Part shown: piece by piece, positions 16,995 through 25,245 of the stretch
Layout: every line of letters begins with the position of its first letter
How positions within the stretch are numbered: the stretch's first letter is position 1
From: Labrys wisconsinensis
GTDB lineage: Bacteria; Pseudomonadota; Alphaproteobacteria; Rhizobiales; Labraceae
Reading direction: 5' to 3'
Assembly: GCF_030814995.1 (NCBI RefSeq)
Contig: NZ_JAUSVX010000011.1
Coordinates: 124,001 to 188,000, forward strand
DNA length: 64,000 nucleotides
Position numbers and translations under genes: made by a program
Notes under the pieces: model-generated
Database searches by the model: none
Told to the model about the DNA's origin: nothing
The model's input: only the letters and a program-made list of their open reading frames with translations

Positions 16995-18047
16995 TCATCG
17001 CTGCGGCTCGACGGCCGCCACCCTGTTGAAGGCCGCCAGAGAGCGCCGGATCAAGCCGGAATCGAGGTCATCCACGATGAAGACGATGCGCGAGCGCCGG
17101 TCGCCGTCGGGCCAGGCCCGCATGTGCACGGGCGTGTGCACGAGGTGCTGCACGCCGTGGATCGCCACCGGGGCCTGCTCTCCCGCGAGGTTGAGGATGC
17201 CCTTGACCCGCAGGATCCGGTCGCCGTGCCGGTTGAGCAGCATGGTCAGCCAGATGCCGAAGGCGGTCCAGTCGATCGGCTCGTCCACCGTCACCACGAA
17301 GGAGCGGATGCGCCCGCCGTGCCGCGTTCCCTCCTCGGGTCCGCCCGGCGCCTCGGCCAGGGTCGGATCGTCGCTGCGGAAGGCGCGGCGGAACCAGGCG
17401 CGGGTCGAGCGGTCGGGGCCGGAGCCCTCCTGTGCGAACAGGGTCGCGGCACTGCAATCAGCCTCCGTGGCGGCGAGGATCGGCGCGTCGGGATTGAGGT
17501 GGCGCAGCCGGGCGACCAGGCCGGCGACCGCGACCTCTTCGGCGATGTCGGTCTTGGTCAGCACCAGACGGTCCGCGATCGCCGCCTGGCGCGTCGATTC
17601 GACATGGGTGTCGAGCTGGAACGCTCCGTTCACCGCATCCACCGTGGCGACCACCGTTCCCGGCCGGACGTGATGCCGGAGCACCGGGTCGGCCTTGAGG
17701 GTGGTGAGAATGGGGAAGGGATCGGCGAGGCCGGTGCTCTCGATCACCAGGCGGTCGAAAGCGGGGATCTCGCCGCGCTCGCGCTTGCCGTGGATGGCGC
17801 GGATCGCCTGCGCCAGCTCGCCGCGGATGGTGCAGCACAGGCAGCCCGAGGGCAGCAGCACCATGGTCTCGTCGATGCGCTCGACGAGGTGGTGGTCGAG
17901 CCCGACCTCGCCGAACTCGTTGATCAGCACCGCGGCGCGGGCGAGGGCGGGGTCGGCGAGCAGGCGGCGCAACAGCGTGGTCTTGCCCGAGCCGAGGAAG
18001 CCGGTGAGGAGGTTCACCGGCGTGAAGGCCGGCGCGTCAGCGGCCAT
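16995..18047 (-). CDS. CobW/COG0523 family GTP-binding metallochaperone
   Basis: 350 residues of the G3E GTPase family. Walker A GFLGSGKT (16-23), metal-binding GCLCC (Cys69-Leu-Cys-Cys72), the Asp-rich ESTGLADP switch region and the guanine motif TKTD are all present, with a CobW C-terminal domain after ~residue 240 (ILRVKGILNLAGEQ). These proteins use GTP to load zinc or another metal into client enzymes. It overlaps the small CxxC gene by 11 bp and sits beside a probable metal-dependent hydrolase (18424-19305), its most likely client. No Zur-like box was recognised. Confidence 0.9.
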   Translation of the reverse strand: MAADAPAFTPVNLLTGFLGSGKTTLLRRLLADPALARAAVLINEFGEVGLDHHLVERIDETMVLLPSGCLCCTIRGELAQAIRAIHGKRERGEIPAFDRLVIESTGLADPFPILTTLKADPVLRHHVRPGTVVATVDAVNGAFQLDTHVESTRQAAIADRLVLTKTDIAEEVAVAGLVARLRHLNPDAPILAATEADCSAATLFAQEGSGPDRSTRAWFRRAFRSDDPTLAEAPGGPEEGTRHGGRIRSFVVTVDEPIDWTAFGIWLTMLLNRHGDRILRVKGILNLAGEQAPVAIHGVQHLVHTPVHMRAWPDGDRRSRIVFIVDDLDSGLIRRSLAAFNRVAAVEPQR

Positions 18048-18369
18048 GCCGCCGCTCCATGGCTTCGATCACCGGCAGGGCGAGGGGGTCGCAGGCCCGG
18101 CCGATCAGCCGCTCCGCCGCGGGCCAGAGATGGCCGAGATCGTCGATGATCTCGGTCTTGCCGGTCCGCGTCGACAGAAGGAAGGAGGCGCCCTGCCAGT
18201 CCGACAGGGTCAGGCCGAAGGGCTCCAGCACCTCGCGGGCGATGCGCACCCGGTTCATGCGCTCGCGGCGGCGCTCGAGGGGATCGCCGTTGCGCGTGAA
18301 CACGCCGGGCCGCGCCACCGCATCGGCCCAGTGCTCGTTGCCTCCCAGGACGCCGCAGAGCGAACACAT
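18037..18369 (-). CDS. Small CxxC-containing protein, partner of CobW GTPase (function unknown)
   Basis: 110 residues from ATG 18369, which has GAGGTG six bases upstream. The protein opens MCSLCGVLGGNEHWAD, with a CxxC pair and a nearby His that could bind a metal, and is otherwise hydrophilic with Arg-rich helices. I do not recognise a named family. It overlaps the CobW gene by 11 bp, so the two are translationally coupled. A metal-handling or substrate-delivery role alongside CobW is inferred from this. Confidence 0.75.
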   Translation of the reverse strand: MCSLCGVLGGNEHWADAVARPGVFTRNGDPLERRRERMNRVRIAREVLEPFGLTLSDWQGASFLLSTRTGKTEIIDDLGHLWPAAERLIGRACDPLALPVIEAMERRHGR

Positions 18370-18423
18370 CAGATTCACCTCGCTGGAGCGGCCGGGCCGG
18401 AGATCACCGACCCGGCCCTCCCG

Positions 18424-19305
18424 TCACTTCTGGCGCGGGAAGCGCCGGGCGAAATCGTCAGCCATCTCGTTCATCGTCACGAACCGGACGCCGGGGTGCT
18501 TGGCCATATGGGCATAGAGCCGCTCCAGCATCATCAGGACCTGCGGCCGCCCGGAGACGTCGGGATGGATGGTGATGGGGAACACGGCATAGTCCATCTC
18601 GCGATAGACCCAGTCGAACTGGTCGCGCCAGATCTGCTCGATATCGCGCGGGTTGACGAAGCCGTGGCTGTTCGGGGCCTTCTTGATGAACATCATCGGC
18701 GGCAGGTCGTCGAGATACCAGGAGGCCGGGATCTCGATCAGGTCGGTCTCGCGCCCGCGCTTCAGCGGCACCATCCAGTCGCCCGGCTTGCGGGAATAGT
18801 CGATCTTGGTCCAGGAATCGCCGACGCGCACATAATAGGGCGTGAAGTCGTTGTGCATCAGCGAGTGGTCGTACTTGATGCCGCGCTCGAGCAAGAGCTC
18901 GTTGGTGACGTTGGAGAATTCCCACCAGGGTGCGACATAGCCGGTCGGCCGCTTGCCCGACAGCTTCGTCACGAGGTCGATGCACTTGTCGAGGATCTCG
19001 ACCTCCTGCTCGCGGGTCATCGCGATCGGGTTCTCGTGGGTGTAGCCGTGGATGCCGATCTCGTGGCCGGCATCGGCGACCGCCTGCATCTCCTTCGGGA
19101 AGGTCTCGATGGAATGGCCAGGGATGAACCAGGTCGTCTTGATGCCGAAGCGCTCGAACAGCTTCAGCAGGCGGGGCGAGCCGACCTCGCCGGCGAACAG
19201 GCCGCGCGAGATGTCGTCGGGCGAATCCTCGCCGCCATAGGAGCCGATCCAGCCGGCGACGGCGTCGACGTCGATGCCGAAGCCGCAGAGTATTTCCTTT
19301 GCCAT
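18424..19305 (-). CDS. Polysaccharide-deacetylase/imidase-type hydrolase (HP0310-like)
   Basis: 293 residues with the NodB-homology fold. Metal ligands are Asp12/Asp14 in [10 protein letters not shown], and His86 and His90 in [13 protein letters not shown]; the catalytic tail includes [10 protein letters not shown]. The N-terminus with [14 protein letters not shown] is typical of the HP0310/PgdA-like branch, which includes cyclic imidases. From memory a Pseudomonas putida imidase has this length; I cannot confirm this here. It has no signal peptide, so it acts in the cytoplasm, against a peptidoglycan role. It lies between an ATPase and a CobW pair, suggesting hydrolysis of an imported cyclic imide or amide. 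Confidence 0.82.
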   Translation of the reverse strand: MAKEILCGFGIDVDAVAGWIGSYGGEDSPDDISRGLFAGEVGSPRLLKLFERFGIKTTWFIPGHSIETFPKEMQAVADAGHEIGIHGYTHENPIAMTREQEVEILDKCIDLVTKLSGKRPTGYVAPWWEFSNVTNELLLERGIKYDHSLMHNDFTPYYVRVGDSWTKIDYSRKPGDWMVPLKRGRETDLIEIPASWYLDDLPPMMFIKKAPNSHGFVNPRDIEQIWRDQFDWVYREMDYAVFPITIHPDVSGRPQVLMMLERLYAHMAKHPGVRFVTMNEMADDFARRFPRQK

Positions 19306-19362
19306 GGGTGAGGTCTCCTCATTTCATGTTGAAGAACATGGTTTTCTTGAACGGACGGCTTG

Positions 19363-20457
19363 TCACGCCGCCGGGATGACCGTGGCCTCGGCGGGGCTCC
19401 AGGCCAGGACGATGTCCGCGCCCGGCGCGAAGGCACCGGGGGGATATTTGTCGATATGCGCTTCCAGCGAGAGGGCGCGGCCGCCGGGCAGCTCGACGGA
19501 GAGATGCGAGATATGGCCGACGACATCGAGGCGCCGGACGGTGGCGGCGACCGCATTGCCCGCGCCTGCCGCCGGCTCGCCCGCGGCAGCGCGCACCTCG
19601 ATGGCTTCGGCGGGCACGACGATCTTGGCAGCGCTGCCTTCTGCCAGGGCGCCGTTCGCCGTGCCCCGGAGCCGGCCGAGCGGGGTGTCGACCACCACGC
19701 GCCCGTCCTCGATGCCGCCGACGGCGCCGTCGAGAATGGTGTTGCGGCCGATGAACTGCGCCACGAACGGCGTGTTCGGCCGGGTATAGAGCTGGTGCGG
19801 CGGGCTGATCTGCTCGACGCGGCCCTGGTTCATCACCACGATGCGGTCGGACAGCGCCAGCGCCTCCGACTGGGCATGGGTGACGAAGACGAAGGTGACG
19901 CCGAGCCGCTTCTGCAAGAGCTTCAATTCGTTCTGGATCGCCTTGCGCAGGTTGGCGTCGAGCGCGCCGAGCGGCTCGTCCAGGAGCAGGATGTCCGGCT
20001 CGACCACCAGGCCGCGGGCGAGGGCGATGCGCTGGCGCTGGCCGCCCGACAGCTTGTCCGGGCGCTTGTCGGCCACGTCTTCCAGGCCGAGCGTCGCCAG
20101 CATGTGGTCGACCTTGGCGTCGCGCTCGGCTTTCGGCAGGCCTTTGACCTCCAGGCCGTAGCCGATGTTGCGGCGCACGGTCATGTGCGGGAACAGGGCA
20201 TAGTTCTGGAAGATCATCGAGGTCGGCCGGCGCTCCGGCGGCACGTCGTTGATGCGCACGCCCTTGATCATCACGTCGCCGGAGGAGATCGCCTCGAAGC
20301 CGGCGATCATGCGCAGGGTCGTGGTCTTGCCGCAGCCGGAGGGTCCGAGAAAGGCGATGAACTCGCCCTTGGCCACGGCGAGATCGAAGCCGGCCACGGC
20401 CGGGGTGCCGTTGTCGTAGACCTTGCCGACCTTGATCAGTTGGAGGTCGTGGATCAT
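19363..20457 (-). CDS. ABC transporter ATPase, spermidine/putrescine (PotA) type
   Basis: 364 residues. Walker A GPSGCGKTT, Q-loop MIFQNYALFPH, signature LSGGQRQR, Walker B ILLLDEPLGALD and the H-loop VTHAQSEA are all intact. A C-terminal TOBE/MOP-like domain covers residues ~245-364. ATG 20457 is preferred: GGAG is upstream, and the longer frame to 20481 adds only eight polar residues. It energises a PotB/PotC-type importer. The cluster has two such ATPases (this one and 25246-26322) for one permease pair, which is odd. Confidence 0.9.
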   Translation of the reverse strand: MIHDLQLIKVGKVYDNGTPAVAGFDLAVAKGEFIAFLGPSGCGKTTTLRMIAGFEAISSGDVMIKGVRINDVPPERRPTSMIFQNYALFPHMTVRRNIGYGLEVKGLPKAERDAKVDHMLATLGLEDVADKRPDKLSGGQRQRIALARGLVVEPDILLLDEPLGALDANLRKAIQNELKLLQKRLGVTFVFVTHAQSEALALSDRIVVMNQGRVEQISPPHQLYTRPNTPFVAQFIGRNTILDGAVGGIEDGRVVVDTPLGRLRGTANGALAEGSAAKIVVPAEAIEVRAAAGEPAAGAGNAVAATVRRLDVVGHISHLSVELPGGRALSLEAHIDKYPPGAFAPGADIVLAWSPAEATVIPAA

Positions 20458-20541
20458 CGCGTATCGCTCCGTGCGCGGCATGAAGGGGGAAAGCCCGAGG
20501 GTCCTGAAAGGCGTCCTGAGACAGGCGCGCTGCGCTTTCCG

Positions 20542-20632
20542 CCGTCATGGCCGGGCTCGTCCCGGCCATCCACGCGAACTCGACGTTGGTTTGTGTTCGC
20601 GTGGATGGCCGGATCAAGTCCGGCCATGACGG
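20542..20632. repeat. Long hairpin repeat (REP-like) between binding protein and ATPase
   Basis: CCGTCATGGCCGGGCTCGTC at 20542 continues to CACGCGAAC (20579). GTTCGCGTGGATGGCCGG (from 20595) is the return arm, ending GGCCATGACGG at 20632. Arms of about 38 bases pair almost fully around a ~15-base loop. It lies between the binding protein stop (20662) and the ATPase start (20457). It could stabilise or end upstream transcript. Such elements are frequent in alphaproteobacterial genomes. Confidence 0.85.
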
Positions 20633-20661
20633 GCCGGCTCACTTATTCCCGGGACGATGCC

Positions 20662-21897
20662 TCAGGCGTTGAGGAACTCGTCCCATTTCTGGATGAGATG
20701 GTCGTAGGCGTCGGGCCACTGGTGCCAGTAGGCGACGTTGGCGGCGCGCTCCTCCAGGCTGCCGCCGTCGCGCAGGTCGCCGGCCTTGATGCCGCGCTCG
20801 GTGGCGCCGACCCAGGGCTTGCCCTCGTACCAGAAGGCGTATTTCTCCGGCGCCATCTCGGCCTTGATGTTGGTCGTCGGCGAGTAATAGCCCTGCTCGG
20901 AGACGGTGATCCCCGGCTTGCCGGAGAGCCAGTAATCGGCATAGGCGCTGACCGCTTCCTTGTTGGCGGAGCCGGCGATCAGCGAGGGGCCGATGGCCCA
21001 GGCGCGGTAGCCCTCCTTCGGGCGGGCATATTTGCAGGCCTTGCCCTGGGCCTTCACCGCCATGACGGCCGGCTGCCAGGCGTCGCACACCACCATCTCG
21101 CCGGAGGCGAGCAGGTTGACCAGCTCGCCGAAATCACCCCAGAGGGCGCGGAACTGGCCATCCTTCTTCTTCGACACCAGGAACTTGGCGGCTTCGTCGA
21201 TCTCGGCCTCGGATGGGTTGCCGGGATTCTTGACCGCCGACAATCCGAGCGAGTTCATCGCCATCACGGCCTGGCCGAAGGCGATCAGCGGGTCGGTGTT
21301 GAGGCCGGACTTGCCCTTCCACTTCGGATCGAAGATCGCCGCCCAGGTGTTGGCTTCCTCGTCGGACAGGACCTCCGGGTTGTAGCCAATGGAATCGTAA
21401 TTGTAGACGGCGGGCACCATCCACAGCGAGGTATGGCCCGCGTCCTGCCAGATCTGGCCGGTGATCTGGGCCTTGGGGTCCCATTTGTCGCTGGGCTTGG
21501 TGAAGGTGTCGCGGATATTGGCCCAGTTCTTGAGGGAGGACGCCGCGATCGGCTCGACATTGTTGGTCATCACCACCGAGGGCAGGCGCTCGGCGATCAC
21601 TTCCCAGCAGTCATAGTCCTTCGAGCCGGACAGGATCTTGGTCTGGGCGTCCGGGAAGGTCGCGGCGGTGCCGGAGGTCGTGCCGACGCCGGATGCGGCC
21701 TTGAAATCGGCCAGGATGCGCTCCTGCACCGTCACCGACAGGCCGATGGTGCGCAGGCTCTCGCTCGCCAGGCTCGTGCCCGCGGCCCAGGCGGCGCGGG
21801 AGGAGAGCAGCGGCGTGCCGCCGCCCATCGCCAGCGCCATCATTCCCGCGGACCGCTTCAGGAGGGAGCGGCGCGTCAACTCGCTCAAATCAGACAT
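20662..21897 (-). CDS. ABC transporter substrate-binding protein, PotD-like, Tat-exported
   Basis: 411 residues. The N-terminus TRRSLLKRSAGMMALAMGGG, ending SRAAWA-AGT, is a twin-arginine signal, so the protein folds in the cytoplasm before export. The mature part is a spermidine/putrescine-type binding protein (SBP_bac_8; EGYRAWAIGPS, YWLSGKPG, FWYEGKPW). ATG 21897 starts the signal peptide; a longer frame is a shadow. It delivers substrate to permeases at 23458-25194. Tat export is unusual for polyamine binders and suggests a different substrate. Confidence 0.9.
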   Translation of the reverse strand: MSDLSELTRRSLLKRSAGMMALAMGGGTPLLSSRAAWAAGTSLASESLRTIGLSVTVQERILADFKAASGVGTTSGTAATFPDAQTKILSGSKDYDCWEVIAERLPSVVMTNNVEPIAASSLKNWANIRDTFTKPSDKWDPKAQITGQIWQDAGHTSLWMVPAVYNYDSIGYNPEVLSDEEANTWAAIFDPKWKGKSGLNTDPLIAFGQAVMAMNSLGLSAVKNPGNPSEAEIDEAAKFLVSKKKDGQFRALWGDFGELVNLLASGEMVVCDAWQPAVMAVKAQGKACKYARPKEGYRAWAIGPSLIAGSANKEAVSAYADYWLSGKPGITVSEQGYYSPTTNIKAEMAPEKYAFWYEGKPWVGATERGIKAGDLRDGGSLEERAANVAYWHQWPDAYDHLIQKWDEFLNA

Positions 21898-21935
21898 GGG
21901 GTTCCGTCTCCGGTTCTGGTTGATTGGCTTTGTTT

Positions 21936-22697
21936 TCAGTAGCGGCCCACCAGGAGCCCGCCGTCGACCACCAGCGTCTGGCCCGTGAGGTAGCGGGCGC
22001 CGGCGGAGGATAGGAAGGTGATGACGTCGGCGATCTCCTCCGGCTCGCCGATCCTGCCCATGGGGATGAAGGCGCCGGCCGCCTCGGCCGCTTCCGGGCC
22101 GAGCGAATGTTCCTTGGAGAGGAGCTGCGCCGTGCGGATGTAGCCGGGCGCGACGCCGTTGACCCGGACGCCGTCGCGGGCGACCTCGACGGCAAGGCCG
22201 CGCACCAGGCCGACCACGCCGGCCTTGGCCGAGGAATAGTGGACGTGCTCGTCCCAGCCATAGGCGACCCCCATGATCGAGGAGAGCGCCACCACGGCGC
22301 CGGATTTGCGCGCCCGCATGCCGGGCAGCGCCGCGCGCACCACGCGGAAAATGCCCTTGAGATCGATGTCGAAGGTCAGGTCCCACTTGTCGTCGTCGAG
22401 CCGGGCGAGCGGCACGCGGTGGGCGATGCCGGCATTGGCGACGACGACGTCGATGCCGCCGTGGCGCGCCTCGACGTCGGCGACCACCGCATCGGCGCGC
22501 TCGGTGGAGCGCACGTCGAGGGCTGTGAATTCGGCCGAGCCGCCGGCCGCCCCGATCTCCTCGACGACGGCCTTGCCTTCCGCCTCCAGGATGTCGGTGA
22601 CCACGACATGGTCGCCGAGCGCGGCGAAGGCCTTGGCGGTGGCGCGGCCGATGCCGATGCCGCCGCCGGTGATCAGGACTGTGCGTGGCTTGGTCAT
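21936..22697 (-). CDS. Short-chain dehydrogenase/reductase
   Basis: 253 residues. Cofactor motif TGGGIGIGRATAKAF, an Asp at the end of strand beta2 (VTDILE) predicting NAD(H), NAG in VVANAGIA, catalytic Ser in ALSSIMG and YSSAK (Tyr-x3-Lys). The C-terminus YLTGQTLVVDGGLLVGRY is canonical. GGAGA precedes ATG 22697. It is located between the second SDR and the binding protein, inside the importer cluster, so it probably acts on the imported compound. Exact substrate unknown. Confidence 0.9.
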   Translation of the reverse strand: MTKPRTVLITGGGIGIGRATAKAFAALGDHVVVTDILEAEGKAVVEEIGAAGGSAEFTALDVRSTERADAVVADVEARHGGIDVVVANAGIAHRVPLARLDDDKWDLTFDIDLKGIFRVVRAALPGMRARKSGAVVALSSIMGVAYGWDEHVHYSSAKAGVVGLVRGLAVEVARDGVRVNGVAPGYIRTAQLLSKEHSLGPEAAEAAGAFIPMGRIGEPEEIADVITFLSSAGARYLTGQTLVVDGGLLVGRY

Positions 22698-22717
22698 GGG
22701 GGTCTCCGATCTCTCAC

Positions 22718-23458
22718 TCACAGCATCACGTCGCCGGAATTCGGCCCGAGCGTCTGCCCGACGAACAGGCTGGCGGCGGGCGAGGCGAGGAAGGCGACCG
22801 TGGCCGCCACCTCCTCCGGCTCGCCGAAGCGGCCGAGCGGCAGCTCCTTCGCTTTGCGGCTGCGCCAGTCCTCCGAGAGGGCCAGCACCAGCGGCGTGTT
22901 GATCGGGCCCGGAGCGACCGCATTGACGCGCACGCCGCGGCTCGACACCTCGCGGGCCAGCGACTTGGTCATGCCGATGATCGCAGCCTTGGCGCCGGAA
23001 TAATGGGCGAGCTCGATGCCGCCGATCTGGCCGAGCTGCGAGGCGATGTTGACGATGACGCCATGGCCCGCCGCGAGCATCGCCGGCAGCACCGCCCGCA
23101 TCATCAGGAAGGCGCCGCGGACATGCACGGCGAACATCCGGTCGAAATCCGCCGGCTCGAGATGCTCGAACAGGCACTGGTGCACATGGCCGGCATTGTT
23201 GACGAGCAGGCCCACCGGGCCGAGGCCGGCCCGCGCCGCCGCGACGATCGCCGCGACATCATCTTCCCTGGAGACATCGCCGGCGGCGGCGAGCGCCCGG
23301 CCGCCGTTGGCCGCGATGGCGTCGGCGACGGCCTGCGCCCGCTCCAGGGTGAGGTCGTTGACCAGCACGGCGTAACCGTCGGCGGCCAGGCGCTGCGCCA
23401 CGGCCTTGCCGATCCCGGAGCCCGCGCCGGTGACGATTGCGACAGTGTCGGCGGACAT
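22718..23458 (-). CDS. Short-chain dehydrogenase/reductase
   Basis: 246 residues. Motifs: TGAGSGIGKAVAQRL, Asp in VNDLTLER (NAD preference), NNAGH, IASQLGQ with YSGAK. ATG 23458 is chosen over 23461 because GGAGGAGG then lies at usual spacing; it overlaps the permease stop by one base (TGATG), typical of coupled translation. It is a paralogue-type partner of the next SDR. Both sit within the importer operon. Confidence 0.9.
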   Translation of the reverse strand: MSADTVAIVTGAGSGIGKAVAQRLAADGYAVLVNDLTLERAQAVADAIAANGGRALAAAGDVSREDDVAAIVAAARAGLGPVGLLVNNAGHVHQCLFEHLEPADFDRMFAVHVRGAFLMMRAVLPAMLAAGHGVIVNIASQLGQIGGIELAHYSGAKAAIIGMTKSLAREVSSRGVRVNAVAPGPINTPLVLALSEDWRSRKAKELPLGRFGEPEEVAATVAFLASPAASLFVGQTLGPNSGDVML

Positions 23459-24303
23459 CATGCCTCCTCCTGGATGGCGATGCGCCTGCTGCGCCGGACG
23501 GACAGGCCCATCAGGATGGCGTAGACGCCGAGCAGGGCGAAGGAGAACAGGGTGGTGAGCACGCCGAAGGCGAAGACGTTCGGGTGGATCTCCACCGAGA
23601 ACGTGCCGTAGATCGCCAGCGGCAGGGTGAGGTCCCGCCCCGAGGCGAAGAGGGTGCGCGAGAACTCGTCATAGCTGAGGGTGAAGGCGAACAGCATCGC
23701 CGAGAGCACGCCCGGGAAGATCAGCGGGAAGGTCACCTTGCGAAAGGTGCGCGCCGGCGACACGCCGAGCGACCAGGAGGCCTCCTCGACGCTCTGGTCG
23801 AAGCGGTTGAAGATCGCCAGCATCACCAGGAAGGCGAAGGGATAGGTGTAGACCACGTGCAGGACGAAGGCCGTGCCCCACCAGTGCCGGTCGATGCCGA
23901 GCACGTTGGCCACCAGCGCCATGCCGAGGCCGACGAGCACGCCCGGCACCATCATGCCGAGCACGATGAGGTAGAAGGCGAGGCCCGAGCCCCTGAATTT
24001 CGAGCGGAAGGCCTGGGCCGAGGTGACGCCGAGCACGGTCGAGACGACCATCGTCATCACGGCCAGCGCCAGCGAGCGCCCGAGGCTCTCGTCGATCGGC
24101 AGCGGCGCGATGCGCGAGGGCGGCGTCAGGCCGAACAGGTGCCGGTACCAGTAGGTCGACCATTCGATGATCGGGAATTGCGGGCCGCCTTCCGGTCCGG
24201 TCTGGAACGACAGGATCGCCAGGACGACGAAGGGCCCGTAGAGGAAGAGCAGGAACAGGCCGGTATAGACGGCGAGGATTGGCTTGATGCCGCGCGCCTG
24301 CAT
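23458..24303 (-). CDS. ABC transporter permease, PotC-like
   Basis: 281 residues, six predicted helices. The EAA loop that contacts the ATPase is EEASWSLGVSPARTFRKVTFPLIFPG (residues ~185-210). The first helix is VYTGLFLLFLYGPFVVLAIL. It pairs with the permease ending at 24307 (3-bp gap). It is the inner-membrane channel half for the PotD-like binding protein. Confidence 0.9.
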   Translation of the reverse strand: MQARGIKPILAVYTGLFLLFLYGPFVVLAILSFQTGPEGGPQFPIIEWSTYWYRHLFGLTPPSRIAPLPIDESLGRSLALAVMTMVVSTVLGVTSAQAFRSKFRGSGLAFYLIVLGMMVPGVLVGLGMALVANVLGIDRHWWGTAFVLHVVYTYPFAFLVMLAIFNRFDQSVEEASWSLGVSPARTFRKVTFPLIFPGVLSAMLFAFTLSYDEFSRTLFASGRDLTLPLAIYGTFSVEIHPNVFAFGVLTTLFSFALLGVYAILMGLSVRRSRRIAIQEEA

Positions 24304-24306
24304 GGC

Positions 24307-25194
24307 TCAGAGCTCCTTCCTGAGATCGACGATGCGCAGCAGCCCCGCCACGACGGCACCCATGACGATGGTCAGGACCACGCCGACCACGGCGGCGAAG
24401 GCCCATTTCAGCGAGCCGACCTGGGTGACGATGATGTTGCCGAGCAGATTGACCTTGCGGCCCGACAGGGCGGCTGACGTGGCGAACTCGCCCAGCACCA
24501 TGACCGAGACGAAGATCGAGCCGACGACCACGCCCGGCATCGACAGGGGCAGGATGATGGTGCGGAAGATGCGCCAGAACCCGGCGCCGAGGTCGCGCGC
24601 CGCCTCGATGACATTGGGATCGATGCGCCCGAGCATGAAGGCGACCGGGCCGACCATGAAGACGCAGTAGATCTGCGTCATGCCGATCACCACCGACAGG
24701 TCGGAGAACAGCAGCGCCTCGATCGGCTGGCTGATGATGCCGCCCTTGAGCAGGATCAGGTTGATGGCGCCTTCCTTGCCCAGCATCGGCCGCCAGGCCA
24801 GCACGCGGATCAGGAACGAGGTCCAGAACGGGATGACGCACAGGACCAGGAGCGAGGTCTGCAGCGTCTTGTTGCGGACGAACAGGCCGACGAACAGGGC
24901 GGTGGGGTAGCCCACCAGGATGGTCGCCGCCAGGACCGTCAGCCAGATGCGGATCGTGGTCCAGAGCGCGTCGAGATAGGTCTCGCTGCTGAAGAAGGTG
25001 ACCCAGCTCTTGGTGGTGAGGATCGGCTCGATCTTGAAGGTGGTCTGGGTCCAGAACGAGACATAGACCATCATCAGGATGGGGACGAGCAGGAAGAGCA
25101 CCATCCAGATCAGGCCCGGCGCCAGCAGCCAGGGCGTCCTGCCGCGGGCAGAGCGCGCCGGCTCGGCCGCTGCGGTTTCGCCGGTCGTCGTCAT
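24307..25194 (-). CDS. ABC transporter permease, PotB-like
   Basis: 295 residues with six helices and the EAA loop IEAARDLGAGFWRIFRTIILPLS. The N-terminal cytosolic segment is polar, then LAPGLIWMVLFLLVPILMM begins the membrane part. Partner of the PotC-like permease that follows 3 bp later. Upstream by 51 bp is its ATPase. Confidence 0.9.
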   Translation of the reverse strand: MTTTGETAAAEPARSARGRTPWLLAPGLIWMVLFLLVPILMMVYVSFWTQTTFKIEPILTTKSWVTFFSSETYLDALWTTIRIWLTVLAATILVGYPTALFVGLFVRNKTLQTSLLVLCVIPFWTSFLIRVLAWRPMLGKEGAINLILLKGGIISQPIEALLFSDLSVVIGMTQIYCVFMVGPVAFMLGRIDPNVIEAARDLGAGFWRIFRTIILPLSMPGVVVGSIFVSVMVLGEFATSAALSGRKVNLLGNIIVTQVGSLKWAFAAVVGVVLTIVMGAVVAGLLRIVDLRKEL

Positions 25195-25245
25195 CCAGTC
25201 GGTCTCCGTTGCGGACCCGGGGGGTGGCGAGAGACATGGCGGCCC

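Noticed and set aside
19360-21942. Plus-strand open frame of about 860 codons across the ABC genes
   Set aside because: Antisense shadow; the minus strand carries intact ATPase and binding protein motifs.
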